This document shows, piece after piece, positions 1-11,663 of a stretch of DNA of 64,000 bases (its first letter is position 1; each line of letters opens with the position of its first letter). This DNA comes from Amoebophrya sp. A120 (Eukaryota; Sar; Dinophyceae; Syndiniales; Amoebophryaceae), in the NCBI GenBank assembly GCA_905178155.1, contig CAJINV010000008.1:1612001-1676000 (forward strand), given 5' to 3'. Below the pieces are notes generated by a model. The model had not been told where the DNA came from. It searched no databases and was given only the letters and a program-made list of their open reading frames with translations. The position numbers and the translations under genes are program-made.

Positions 1-904
1 CCCCGGGCCGCCCCGGTTTTTGTGCAGCCCACGCCCAAAACACTGCGAGTTTTCTGGCTTCTCCAGTTTGGGTTTCCACTGTGATTATTGTGTTAATTTG
101 TGGTTTAAATTTTGTTTATTTTGTGTTTTAATTTTGCATTAAAATTTGCATTAATTTGTTGGGGGTGCGAAATCCCTAAGGATTCGCCTAGTTTTCAAAT
201 TAGTGCAACTTTTATTGCAAATTTTATTGCAAAGATTATTGCAAAAATTATTGCAGAGGTCGGGCCGCGGGATTTTGCGAAAAACGTTGCAAGTCCTGCC
301 GCCTCCTCTGCAAAAACCCTCGACCCCTTCTGACCCACAAGAGCCCCGCTACCAAGCAAGGGCCGCAGGTTGGGCCGGGGTCGGCTTCCCGGTACCGGCG
401 GGCGACACCCTGCCCCCCTTGGGGCCCCTTAGGAAAAAACAAGGCAAAACCCAGGCCCCGGGCCGAGAAACACGACCACGAAAGCGCCACCCGAGAAGCA
501 ACCCGGCGAAACCCGTCCCCGGCGGCAAGCCGGGCGATTTCGGCAAGGCAAATGGCAGGCCTGCGCCCTCGCGGCGGACCCAGAAGCCAAATGCGGCACC
601 CGTTGGCCTAGGGAACAAAAGGACAGGGCCTCCGGGCTCCATTAGTTTCCCCCCCGGGGGCAACGCGCGGCGCCCTTCGGGATTTCCGAAAAGCAAACCC
701 CTTCCCAATCAATAAACAAAGCCAATGGGACGAAACCCGGCGCAACTTTTTTATTAGTGCTTTTTTACGCTGATTTTATTGGCCCGAATTTGCCCGGGGC
801 TGGCTGGCTGAGGGGCACTCCCGCAGCACGGCCTGAGCACAGTACACGCCGCAAAAGAAGCCGGGAGGCTAACGGTCCGCACAACCGGAACGACGGACGA
901 GGAG
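1..904. other. No gene supported; left-edge sequence
   Basis: The first 250 bases are AT-rich, with repeated TTTGCATTAA- and TTATTGCA-like words. The next 500 are GC-rich with open frames on both strands, but none shows a recognisable domain or plausible protein composition. The 3' half may be the upstream part of the retrotransposon that follows. No reverse-transcriptase motif was found here, so that element is either 5'-truncated or its RT lies outside a readable frame. Confidence 0.4.
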
Positions 905-1455
905 TTGCGACAACTCACCACAGCGGCAGACGTCTCGCTGTACACGGACGGTTCAGTCAAGGACTTCCAATGTGCCGCGGCCGTAGTCGAAGACGCGTGG
1001 GACAGGTACAGAGAATACGGCTGGGCAACAACGTCCTACGGGGACTCGTTCGACGCGGAGCGAGCAGCTCTGCTGGGGGCCCTGGCCACCATAGCAGAGA
1101 GACCGGCAGGGGAAGTCCGCACAGCGGTCGTGGTCACAGACTCGCAGTCCAATCTCGAGGCGCTCCAAAACCCAAGAATTCGGGACGGCAGTGACCTGCT
1201 GCTCTACGAAACGCTACGGGATGCCCTGGAGAAACTAGGACCCGCGGGACACCTGTCGCTGGTGTTCACAAAGTCGCACAGGAAGGTCGTAGACGGCAAC
1301 GAGGTCGCGGACAAGCTCGCGACCATGGCCAGGGAGCAAACCGACTACACCGAAGTCGGTGCGAGGGTCACGCACAGACAAGCCAAGCGGGAGGTCGCGA
1401 GGTCCCTGCGGCAGCAAAAAAAGAAGGAGCTGCAGGACAAGGGAAAACAGACAGG
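905..1455 (+). pseudogene. Retrotransposon ribonuclease H domain (frameshifted ORF fragment)
   Basis: This is an RNase HI-fold domain that degrades RNA in RNA/DNA hybrids during retrotransposition. The four acidic catalytic positions are readable in order: Asp in YTDGS, Glu in FDAERAALLGAL, Asp in VVTDSQSNLEAL, and Asp in the GNEVADKL motif preceded by a His (SHRKVVDGNEVAD). The domain itself looks intact. After about 1455, near a GGAGGG run, the protein-like sequence continues in another frame, so the ORF is broken. There is no Met that clearly belongs to a start; the domain is probably the C-terminal part of a longer polyprotein. Confidence 0.75.
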
Positions 1456-1900
1456 AGGGTCCAAGACCCACCTGCATGACACTCCGCCAGGTGTCCAACT
1501 TCGCAGCCAACCCGGTCGACAGCGTGGCACACGCGACGAGGGCGGACGAAGTCGCCTACAACGCGGCAAGGATGGGCCTGCTGGTTTCGGACATAACCGG
1601 CAGAGACTACGCCTGCCCGTTTTGTCAAGGGCGGACACAGAACCCACCGGCAGCAACGACGGCGCACTTGGTACAGGAGTGCCCGGCCCTGCAACACCTC
1701 CGGGCGGTAGACCCGTCCAACCCGGGCGAATTCCGGTCCGCGGCGCTGCAGGAGGACCCGTTTTGGGGCATCGAGTTCATCAGGTTGTTGCGGCGCGCGC
1801 TACAGCCGGGTGGGGAGCTCGATGACGATGCAGACTGGGACAGCGACACCGAGGACGAGACGCAGCAACACAATGCCGGGGCCGAACTTTTCAGCGCAAA
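1456..1900 (+). pseudogene. Retrotransposon C-terminal CCHC zinc-binding segment
   Basis: This frame continues the RNase H polyprotein after the shift at about 1455. It contains YACPFCQG, then an HLVQEC motif about a dozen residues later: a C-x2-C...H-x4-C cluster of the type that closes many LINE ORFs after the RNase H domain. It is followed by an acidic stretch (DDDADWDSDTEDE). The long open frame that continues to position 3200 is GC-rich repeat sequence and is not believed to encode protein. Confidence 0.6.
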
Positions 1901-1974
1901 CAAAGCGCCACCAGGACTCCACCCACCGCTTTCTCCCCCCCAAACACACTACCACGGGCGCGGGGTTGTGGAGG

Positions 1975-3060
1975 GGGCGTGGGGGGGTCCTGACCGGTAT
2001 TCTTATTGTTATTCTTGCTTGCCAACCGATAGTAGGAATGAAAACTGCTGGAATTTTCTGCACGCCTCACAAGACCCCGCCTTCCCCGCTCATTATCTCT
2101 CTGTACAGAAGCCGCCGCCACACGACTTCCCCTCGGGAACCTACGACGCCCACCTACAATCAGCCAGAGCCTCGTGGTCCAGGTCCTATGCCCAGTCGCA
2201 GTCACATGTTCATCCACACCAAGCGGAGCACCCTAGCAGCTGGACATGCTCCACAACGCCGGAGCAATCGAACCCTACGAACCCAGGCGAGAAACCGACC
2301 AGGGCACCTCCAGGCGGGGGGTGCCCGAACAGGTATAATCATAGTTTCACTGCTGCTCTTCGATCGCTGGTGACTGAGATGCCCAACTGTCCCCCCTTTG
2401 CTGTTGCTGCTCCCCCATCGACCACACAGGTCACTCGCCGGCCGTCACAGAACTTGTTCCTCCTGCACCACCCTCCCGAAAGCCACGTCGACCTGGGCGC
2501 CGGGCTCTCCACTACACACGGCAAGATCCGAAACCGATCACAACACACGCGCGGTCGGCTCGGTCCCACCCAACCACGATCTGCTGCAGACGGCCTCTGC
2601 GGGACACCCACCAGAGCACGCCGGCCGCACGCTACGGCGGGGCGAAACGGCACACACCTACGCGAAGCACGATCGGGGGCGCCCCATGGTGGGGGCCCCC
2701 CGAACAGGTATAATCATTGTTCCGATGTTGCGCTCGGTGGATGTTTTGGCTCTTATGCATCTCAATGGACCACTTCGCTTGTCGCCGCCCCTCCACCAAA
2801 CACACAGGTTTGGGGCCCGACTTCCTGCAACCCGTGGGTGCAACAACCAGACTTGCCAGGACATCGAGGACTAGCCCCACAATGCCGCGATGACTTCTAC
2901 ACACGAGGCGCCACTGCCGATTACCACTGGCCGGAGACCCGAGGTAACCGACTGCACGCGATAGCGGGGCAAAACGGTCCACACCTACGCGGGACGGGGC
3001 GGGGGGCTCCCGGGCGCGGGGGCTCCCAGAACAGGTATAGTTCTACTCTTTATCCTTGTG
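1975..3060 (+). repeat. Tandem 330-375-bp repeats in the retrotransposon tail
   Basis: The word GAACAGGTATAATCAT or a close variant recurs at about 2328, 2702 and 3031, with a weaker version near 1990. Other words recur in the same phase. CGGGGCGAAACGG with CACACCTACGCG appears near 2637 and again, slightly diverged, near 2967. The word GCCCCTCCACC with AAACACACAGGT near 2787 matches CTCCCCCATCG with ACCACACAGGT near 2410. Unit lengths are about 374 and 329 bases. Tandem units in a 3' tail are known from some LINE families. Confidence 0.65.
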
Positions 3061-3589
3061 GAGTCGCATGGCATGGAATGCAACAATATCGTGCTGGTCC
3101 CGGTGCTCGTCTTTCTCACAACTCCCAGGTCCACCGAGACTACACGACCAGCAGGCGGACCGGGTGGCTTTGGCTTGGGACGACCGAGATGGCGATGTGA
3201 AATTCGATGGTGCGGCAGGTTGGCAAAACGGAAATACGGAAGATGAAGAAAAAATCGAGATCAGAAATTGAAGGTGAACATCAGAAACAGGAACATAGAA
3301 TAACAAATGGTCAGACAAAGAGCTGATGCTGAAATCAAGAAGGATAAAATTTGTCTTTTTTTCAGATTTATCCTGCTGACAAAGAGTCTTTTGATGTAGA
3401 TTGACACAGATCGAGTTTTTCAAGTAGGTTCACGACAGGTTTGAGTTTATATTTGGATTGCGGAGGAGAAAGATAGTTTGTTTATTTTCGGTAGAGCAAG
3501 ATCAAGATTTTTGTTCATTTTCATTTTTAGATTTCAGAAATAGATGTTTATGAAGTTTTTCACTTTGAGCTGGTTCTGACAGGAGAGAT

Positions 3590-4190
3590 CACTACAGAGA
3601 AAAAAAAAGGGATTGCAACGGGAATTTTAGGGCCTTGAACATTTGACGCCATGCCCGGGCATGGAAAGAAAGAAAGAAAGAAAGAGGTTATATCGATATG
3701 AGATTATCAATCTGGATGGATACAGGATTGATAAGATCAAATTAAATTCGATTTTGTTGAATCCTAAAATCCTCTATCGATATTGATGATGGAACCGATA
3801 GAGAGGAAGATACAATGGACATGAAATATTGAAACCATGATTGTGATTGATCAACAAGAGAATATACACACACCACATGAAGATAATACCTAAAGATTAT
3901 CAATCTGGATGGATACAAGATAAGAATTTCTTGTGAAAAAAAATGAATCGATCGACAATCAGAACGAAGATTATCAACCTCAATCTGACAGATGGATACA
4001 GGATCCTATGGAGGTGGATCTCTAGAACTATTTCCAATTCCAACGTCTTTATTTTTTTATAGGATCAAATGGCTATTAGATTTTTTTTTAAGGTTTTACT
4101 ACAGGAAAGAGCACTCGAGATAGAAAAAATTGCGATCACGATGGAGTTTTAGGGCCTTGAATTTTTGACGCCAGAAAGAAAAAGATAGAC
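3590..4190. repeat. AT-rich repeat region with duplicated blocks and a GAAA microsatellite
   Basis: Two blocks about 530 bases apart share the word TTTTAGGGCCTTGAA followed by TTTGACGCCA (near 3630 and 4150). The word GATTATCAATCTGGATGG with ATACA occurs near 3704 and 3896, with a diverged third copy near 3968. A (GAAA)n run lies at about 3664-3686. The stretch from 3200 to 4580 shows no gene. The pattern fits decayed dispersed repeats rather than coding sequence. Confidence 0.6.
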
Positions 4191-4586
4191 ATGACAATTT
4201 CGGTGGTGTCTTCTATATGTTTGGTGTTCATTCTCTCATTCCCGATTCGAAGGATGTCGATGTGTAGCATCAATTAGGTCTCCATCGAAAAGATAACAGG
4301 TTGCAAACTGTCCCGTTTTCATTTATCGTCTTTTCTTTTGTTCTCCTGTTGTCAGTGTCATCTTGCAGTTGGCCGTCCCGTTGTTGCATCTCGATTTCAA
4401 TTTCATTTCCATCAATCATCATACAGATACTTAGATACCTGCTCTAACGTTTACATCTTCCAACTTTTGTCCGATGTCCCGCCCTCGCGTTTTTCGCACT
4501 TCTTTTTGCTCGTTGGATTTTCTTTTCATCAAATCTACATCTAGTTTGCGTTTACAACATTTTGATTTTGGGATATCAGATCATCT

Positions 4587-7500
4587 TTACAGTCTACTGT
4601 CGTCACTGCTCGTGACGGCGCCCTGTCCTGTATCACTTTCTTCTTTGTTTTTCTCCCTGCTTCCGCCAGATTGTGTTTTCTGGCCCGCGTCGGTACTATT
4701 CGCCGCAGCAGGTTTTTTTGCGGTTGCAACCGGCATATCCAATCCGAGCTCGTCACTACTTGAGGAAGATGATGACGGCTCGAGATATTTCTCTTCGTCG
4801 CCTTCTTTTTTCTTCTCTGCCGCGTCCTCTGTTTTCGCTTTTTTAGCGGCAGGCACTGCAGTCTTTTTGGGTGCAGGCATGTCGAGGCCGAAGTCGTCGC
4901 TACTACTTCCAGATGAAGAGGACGCAACCGCAGTGGCTTTTGCGGCATCTGCTCCCTGTTCACTTGGTCGCTTCATTTCGGCAGAAGATGAAGTAGTGAC
5001 CGCCGCGCTGGGTTTCGCGACGGCAGCCGCAGCAGTTGGTGGAGCAGAAGCAGAGATGGCTGCAGTATCGGGGGATGAAGCAACTTTCGCCTTTGGTGCT
5101 ATTGCGCCTGCAGTTGTTTTTTTTGCCGTCACAGCGGCGGCAGTTTTGGCTCCTCCTCCCGCCGGAGCGGCGGCTTTCTTCGCTGCGACTGCAGGAGGCG
5201 ACGTCTTGGCGGCTTGTGGTGCAGTGGAGCTGGCTGGTGCTGGTTTTGCAGTTGCGGCTTTTGGTTTCGCTTTCCCTGACGGAACGCCTGCGTCTTTCGG
5301 AACTGTTGATGTTGTCGCGAGGCCAGCGGCAGCTGTCGTTCCGGGAACTACGGTGACAGCAGCTTTTTTAGCAGCTACAGAGCTTTTCGTGCCAGCAGAT
5401 GTCGCTACCTTCGGTTTTGCAGCCACTGCTTTTCCACTTGGTTTTATCGGAGAAGTTTCGCCTTCGCCGGTTGCAGCAGGCTTCGCCAAAGCAGGACTCG
5501 TCGCTGGAGAGCCACCTATGGAAGATGGCGCACCAGCGGGCGACTGCGGACTCGCGAGCAAGGAAGAGCCGCTGCCACGGCGACTCAAAGATCGCTTGAT
5601 GAATTTCAGGTCTCTGATTTCCTTCTGCTCCTTCGTTTCGGGCGGTTTCGTTTGGTCCGCACCCAGGGTCAGCCCCTTCTGCCCTACTGTTCGCAGCGTC
5701 GGAACGATCAGCTGCAGTAGGAAGAAAGGCGGAATAAGACCAATTAGCGTCAGCAGCATTCCGAAAAGTGAGACGAAGCAGACAAAGGTAAACAGCTTGC
5801 GAATAATCGCCCAGACGCTGTAAACACAGTTGAGATCGCCACTGCGCCACAACCCAAGGCGGACTTCCTCGTCGATAAAGCACACAAAGGGCCTAGGCGC
5901 AACGGTCGACTCGTAGTCCTTGTCACCTCAGATATGTTTATGTTGATGCCATCCATGATTTTTCGGCTCTTTTTCTGCCTTCCTCACGGAACGAACATGT
6001 AAACGTGCGCGTGCTGGGTATGAAAGACGTGTCATTTTTGGAAGCAAGAAAGCAGCTTCGTTTTTTTACTGCCTCAAACATCTTCAAAACTACCACCGCG
6101 GCATTATGGTTCCACCCATGGCCATGATGAAAAAACACAAAACAAATAGCTTTAATTCGCTTACATTGTGCTCGACACAGCGACCCGTTCAGGCTCTGAT
6201 GCACACAGCCCCACAGATGGGAATGCTGCGGCAAGACGATGTCGTTTGGGTCGCAGTAGTTTTGGTAGCAGTCGCCCAGCCGGAAGTCCACCAGCTTGTC
6301 GCACTGCAGCATCTGTTCGGTGGACTTCGAGGAGCCGGCCGCGTGCCCGGGGTTGCACAGGTGCATGCAGGAAGCGTGCAGCGGGATCCACGCGTAGAAA
6401 TCCGTTTGGTTCTCGCTCACCACGAGTTCGTTGTTGAAATCCGAGGAGGCCGCAATGGGGCAAGAGGTGGGGATGCTCGTCCCCGCAGCGTCCAGCGTTG
6501 TCGACTGCGTCACCGTGGTGGCTTCCTCGGATACCGGAACCTCCAGCGGATTCGAGAAGTAGTTGGCGAAGCCGTTCGGGGGGGCAAACACCCGACAGTG
6601 CGTGAGCGCAAGTTTCGCGTTTCGCACTGCGGGACTGTTCGGGTCGTCCGCAGCTTGGGTTTGGGAGGTGGCATTGGACAGGTTTGTCCCCGTAGCATTC
6701 ATCTGCGTGCCCGCCTTGGCACCAACCTGTGAAATGACAGAAATCGTTGCGCCGGTATTATTCGCCGTCAAGTTCACTGTCACGTTCGCACCCACCCGTT
6801 GTTGCTGGGAGGCTATCAAGTGCAAATATGTGTGAGTGTGGATCTGCAAAGTCAAAACTTGATGACACACGGGAATTTACACTCATGTGAACATCAATAC
6901 GAAATCTATATACTTTTGGATGACCACCATCACAAGGTCAAGGGCAGCCACGATCTCTCTACTTATCATACAAAAACGTAGTAGAACTCTGTGCGGGCCA
7001 CGCATTACGAGAAAGCAAAGTCCTCCACAAACTTCAACTTGTCACACGACTCGGCTGCATTCGGATGTGTTATTGTTTTACTCATCCACATTTCTGCACG
7101 GCAAGTTTCCAGATTCGAACACATTTGCATTCCATAGCGGCTGCCGCGGCCTGATGAAGATGATGATGATGTGCTTTCGACACGAAAGAAGAAGACGCAA
7201 CGCGATGACTTGCACTGTTTCTGTGTCTGCGTTGCGCGTTCTTCGTCCCTCTTTCCGCGTTTTGAAGAAGATGATCCGCGGACTTTATCCTGTCTCCAGC
7301 GTCGCCGTCGCCCCACCCGTCCCGTCTGTGCCCAGACCGGGTTTGTTGATGACGCATATTATGCTTATGTTGCAGGTCCAGATCATTGTGAAGACGCTGG
7401 TGGTGGCGGTCGCGGGAATAATCATTTTCACTGTGATCATGCGGGTCAAACGGGGGACCATGTTCTCGATGGTCGCCGCTGCGGAGGTTCAGAGCCGAGT

Positions 7501-7675
7501 CCGAGTCGTGCGATATCACTGCCATGTCGTTTGGCTCAACATGAGTTCTTGGAACGTGCTTAGTAGCGCACCCTCGTTGCGCTGACAGCAAAATCTGGCA
7601 TGCAATGCCGAGCAGGATAATCGCGCATGGACGAGGCCATGGCGACCGCACCAGAAGTAGGACCGCATCCATCAT
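4587..7675 (-). CDS. Secreted/membrane glycoprotein with Cys-rich ectodomain and Ala/Lys/Ser-rich tail (3-exon model)
   Basis: Function unknown. The model has exon 1 at 7675-7123, exon 2 at 6812-6165 and exon 3 at 5926-4587, with phases 1/1 and GT-AG junctions. It totals 2541 bases (846 codons) and stays in frame. The N-terminus has a hydrophobic signal-like stretch (CAIILLGIACQILL). A His/Arg/Asp-rich segment follows. Exon 2 has NVTVNLT-type glycosylation sites and about a dozen cysteines, including SCMHLCNPG and CYQNYC. Exon 3 has one long hydrophobic stretch (TFVCFVSLFGMLLTLIGLIPP), then about 380 residues of Ala, Lys, Ser and Pro. The tail ends with two Ser-acidic blocks, SSDDFGLDMP and SSDELGLDMP, each followed by basic residues. 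This resembles a type I membrane protein with a disordered cytoplasmic tail. Joining exon 1 is the least certain step. Confidence 0.55.
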
Positions 7676-9372
7676 AATTCGCCTCGTAGCTGCTCCCACT
7701 CCTCTGTGCATTCGTTTCTGCGCCGCAGTGTCGTGTGATGTATTATACGAATGCAAGAAGCATTATACGGCATAAGACATCAGCTACTGAGGCAAGGGCG
7801 GCCCGAGGCCTGCTGAGCCGTGGAAAGATTAAGATGAAATGAGCGAAGACCAGCTTGCTTGCTTCCTTGACGCAAAGATTGACATTCACTTTTTCACTAT
7901 TGGACTCGTTTGGATCTTCCTTTGAGAAGCTATCAGACGAGTGACGCCATTCTTTTCAACTAGTAGAGGTACGTCAGCAATCTCATCTAGTTGTAGCCTT
8001 CCGTGTGGCACTTCGTTTACGTTTCTCCTATGTTTTCCTCTTTCGAGCAGATCGATAAAAATTCGAGGCAAAACACAAAACAGGTGCAATCTATGTATCA
8101 CGCTCCTGGTGCTCTCTTTCAGTCTCGGTCTGGCACTTTTTCTCGCAGCCTGTAATTTCATATATCATTTGTTGCCACATGCGTTGTTGCTGCATCCAGG
8201 CAACACCAACAGCACTCCGATCTGCTCAACACGTAGCTCGAGTTCCCTCGATCTGGTGTATTTTTCGCTCGTGTAACTCGAGTTGCCTTTCCTTTTGATG
8301 GCGAGGTATTGTTCGACGAAACGATTTGCGGCTGCGTAAGCGTATGCCTGATGAAAAATGAAGCCTGCTCACAGGAGCAGGTGCGCTTTCCTTGCGCTTG
8401 TACCTTTAGGTTCCTATTCATTGATTCTTCTACAGCATGATGCGATACAACAGTACAAGACCATGACAAAGCCCACGTAGCACGTAAATTTTTAGTCCGC
8501 GCCGAATCTTTACGAATAGCAGTTCAAGTTCTAGCTTTGTATGTACAGGTAGATTATTAGCCTCTCTGGATTTTTCTGCTAGTGTGTGTGCTATTTCTTG
8601 GTCGCAATCTTTCTGCATCAGGATTCTCAATGTCTTTACCTCCTCTATAAGCAAATACTCAGATACACATACAACCGTTAGTGTACTTACTGGTATACAG
8701 GATTGATGATAAGTATTTTCGAAGTTCTTGCAGAGACCGGAGTGCTTGCTGAAACTGAAACTCCAGCACTAGAAGACAACTTCTCATAGTCATTCAATCA
8801 TTTTCGATTTTGCATTTGAGTTTGAAGTTTGCTAACATTGCTAATAACAACATATGACAGGGGTAAACAAATGTATTGGTGGTAGCGGATTTTCTGGTAT
8901 ATCTGAAGTGGAACATCTCGGGCAATTCGGTTGAAATTACCTAAAACGTTTGGGTAACTAAGCAAGTGCTCTTGTGTGTCTGTCAAGCCGAAGTCACAGG
9001 AAATAAAATAGCTAAAGAGCCAGCAGTACAGCTGCAAGGGCAAGCCCGCGTGGTATACTAGCTCTCGGATTGTCAAGTGAACGTCAAATCATATTCTGCA
9101 AGCATTGAAAATTCGTATTATTCAACAAGTAAAAACTGCATTTTTCGTCGAAAGTCGGAAGTTTAGCTATCTTAACGTTGGGAGAGTTTTCCATCTTCTG
9201 CAAATTCAAATCTGAACCTCAAAGACAAACACGGAGGTCGAGGAACTCCACATTTTCTTACTTCACGAAGCTTTTGCCGTCTAATATCACCTCAACAAAT
9301 AAATACAGCGACAGCAGCAAAATGAATTTCGGTCCATGAAGAAGTAGTACTTCACCTCGCACCACTTAGTCC
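7676..9372. other. Intergenic or weakly coding region
   Basis: Only short frames occur. A minus-strand frame at about 9076-8798 (with LVYHAGLPLQLYCWLFSYF) and another at 8654-8430 are open for 75-90 codons, but neither has an ATG start, a convincing splice boundary or a recognised domain. They could be exons of an undetected gene. Nothing else is supported. Confidence 0.3.
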
Positions 9373-11382
9373 TTAGTACCCGAACCCGCTCGTGTGGACG
9401 TTGTACTGCCCTGGTCCCGGGGTCAGGAAGGTCTCGATGTTGTGACTGACCGGGCGGCCCGTCACGGTCACTTTCGGCGTAGCGAGGGCTATGGGATTCC
9501 CAAGCGTTCTTACACTCTCAACTATCCCATGAATTTTTGACGCTCGGCGTGAAGGGGGACAGTCCAAAAGCAATACCCATGCATTGGAGGACGGGACCCC
9601 AACACCCAATGGGGGTGAGTAGAATCGATGCAAGAAAAGCAAAAGCAAAAGGGGTGGGGGAACCTTGCGCGTCTTGCGTTACAGATTTGAACAGATTCTA
9701 ATGCTATTTAGCGCGCCGCGAACTTGTCATGCGAAGCGTAGTTATAGATATAGTGATTCTGCATCGTGACAAATGGCTCATGTGACAGCTGAGAGTGTAA
9801 CTACGTTTGAGAACGCCATAGAGGTTCCGGGCAGGTTGTAGGCGCCGGGTCCGGGATAGCCCTGTCGACCCTGGCCGGCAATCCGACCCGCGACGTCGCG
9901 GGTGGAAGTTCCGAACCCACACTTGATGCTACTGAAAGCCTGCGGAATGCTGTACGCGCCCGGTCCGGGAATGGAGGAATCGGACACGGACTTCTGCAAT
10001 GCCTTCCGACCACGGGCAGTGAAGCGGGGACCATGGCCTAACGTTTTCGTTTGGAAGGTCGAGGCGGCAATTAAAAAGTTGCTACGAAAAAAAAAAAATG
10101 TTGCAAATAATATAGTGCGTTTTTCACTTTTTCTCGAACGAGTCTACCGAGGATAACAATTTCAATTTGTATTTGACTCAAGATGAAACGCATTCAGTAT
10201 AACAAAAGTAAGTACTAGAATTATCTCAATTACCAACGGTGGACCGGAATTCGTATGTTCCTGGACCTGGCTCCCGATGCTTGTGATCCTTCTTGTCGCG
10301 TGGTGCGTTTCCGAAGGTCACACGGTAACTAGAGCTCAGCTGACCTGGTTCGTACTCACCTGGGGCGGGTGTGTCGCCCAACCTCTTCGGAAACCGCCGG
10401 CCTTTTCCGAAGGAAATGTGCGGAAAGCCCTTCACCCTGATTTCCCAAAAAAATCAGTATCAGAAGATCCAAGCTCGATAATTACGATTATTTTATAGCA
10501 CAATAAACCATTTTTCTTTTCTACTTGCTCGAACAAATCCAGAGCAAAGTGAAACAAGTCTTTTTTTTTTCAATAGATTTAGAAAGGATCGCAAAATAAT
10601 AGTAGGCACTTGCTGTTTGCCGTGTCCTTGACGTTGTAGGTTCCTGGTGCTGGCCCCTTGTATTCATCGACGGCCATGGGATCACCAAACTTGATCTTGA
10701 CGCCCATGGTGAACTTCGGCCCCCGCTTAAATTGTGACAGCGTTTGGATGTGCCTGTAGTGGTGTGGGTGGATTCTTTGAAATGACAATCCCATTGGCAT
10801 TTGGGTCCTCGTTTTGATGCTGTTGACTTTATCGTATGCAGCTGCGGGGAAGACGACGAGAAAGACAAAGAAACAAGGCGAAACTCTAAAAACAGAAATC
10901 AAGCCTCACAAATTGATGTTGATCATCGTCATCTAGTATGAAAGTGAATCAAAACTAAAAGCACATCTTCCTTCATGTACGTTGGTCCCGCTTTCATTTT
11001 TCGGACTACGTCCGCTTCTGGCATTTCATACACTGGTCGCTTGAGTCTTCTGTCGATATGTCCTGTGGCATACAGTTGCACTTCTCGATCATCATGCTCG
11101 TGCGCAGCCTTCCCTGGCACCATCCAGCTCTGTTATTTTTGTGTTCTTGGCGCTCAAAAATGCGTTGCTTTATTTGTTTCAGTTCTTCACAACAAATGGA
11201 GAGCGAGAAGCGTAACGATGGCGATAGCTTAGGTTAAAGATCATGCTTTATTCGCGGTCGAGGAGCATATTAGGCAAGATTACCTGACTCATGCTGTGCT
11301 CGCCCTCTAACCGTGCATGGGCCGCTGGTGAAGTCGGTTCTGCGGGTGTGCCGGTTTCGACGTCCTCTTTTGCTTGATCCAT
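9373..11382 (-). CDS. SHIPPO / sperm-tail PG-rich repeat protein (ODF3/CIMAP-like)
   Basis: Proteins of this family (Pfam SHIPPO repeat) are microtubule-associated components of flagella. PG repeats are scattered over small exons: GPAPGTYNV, APGEYEPG, EPGPGTYEF, IPGPGAYSI, YPGPGAYNLPG and TPGPGQYNV just before the stop. Exon 1 is 11382-11284 (33 codons, ends CAG|GTAATC). Exon 2 is about 11129-10965, exon 3 about 10841-10610 (good pyrimidine tract at its acceptor), and exon 4 about 10435-10227, ending with donor GTTG|GTAATTG. Exon 5 is about 10041-9807 (acceptor CGTTAG|GC), and the last exon starts near 9531. The exon 2/3 join is off by one base under strict GT-AG, so that boundary is uncertain. 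The product is roughly 290 residues. It suggests a flagellated life stage. Confidence 0.8.
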
Positions 11383-11663
11383 TGCTTGGTCCGTAATTAC
11401 CTTCGTTTTGGAGCGACTGCATGTGAAGCTGGAGAAGTGCCAGTACGTAAGTACTTACTTTAATACTAGCAGACCAAGTGGTGCGGATTCAACCATACAT
11501 GCAGTGTTGAAGAGCAGAATTGACTTCTTCGGTGTACGAGGACATACAGGCTACTTACTTCTAGTCACACCCGCTTCGACCGCCTCGAGACAAGTAGCAT
11601 GATGACTGACGTCGAGACTCACTTTCGTCCCTTTCTTTGACTGTCAAGATGTGAGTGTGCGCT

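Larger units (their letters stand above)
905..3200 (+). mobile_element. 3' end of a non-LTR (LINE-type) retrotransposon
   Basis: This segment carries the order RNase H domain, then a CCHC zinc-binding tail, then a long repetitive tail, which is the 3' organisation of RNase H-bearing LINEs. No reverse transcriptase or endonuclease is visible upstream, so the copy looks 5'-truncated. The coding part changes frame at about 1455, which suggests a dead copy. It is the only clear plus-strand coding material in the window, in contrast to the all-minus host genes. The outer limits are approximate; no target-site duplication or poly-A end could be fixed. Confidence 0.7.

Noticed and set aside
1359-3200. 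613-codon frame read as a complete gene
   Set aside because: Only its first part (CCHC tail) looks coding; the rest is GC-rich tandem repeat.
4474-5823. 449-codon plus-strand open frame
   Set aside because: It is antisense to the Ala/Lys-rich exon; its Ala/Phe/Val-rich translation is the reverse-strand image of that low-complexity sequence.
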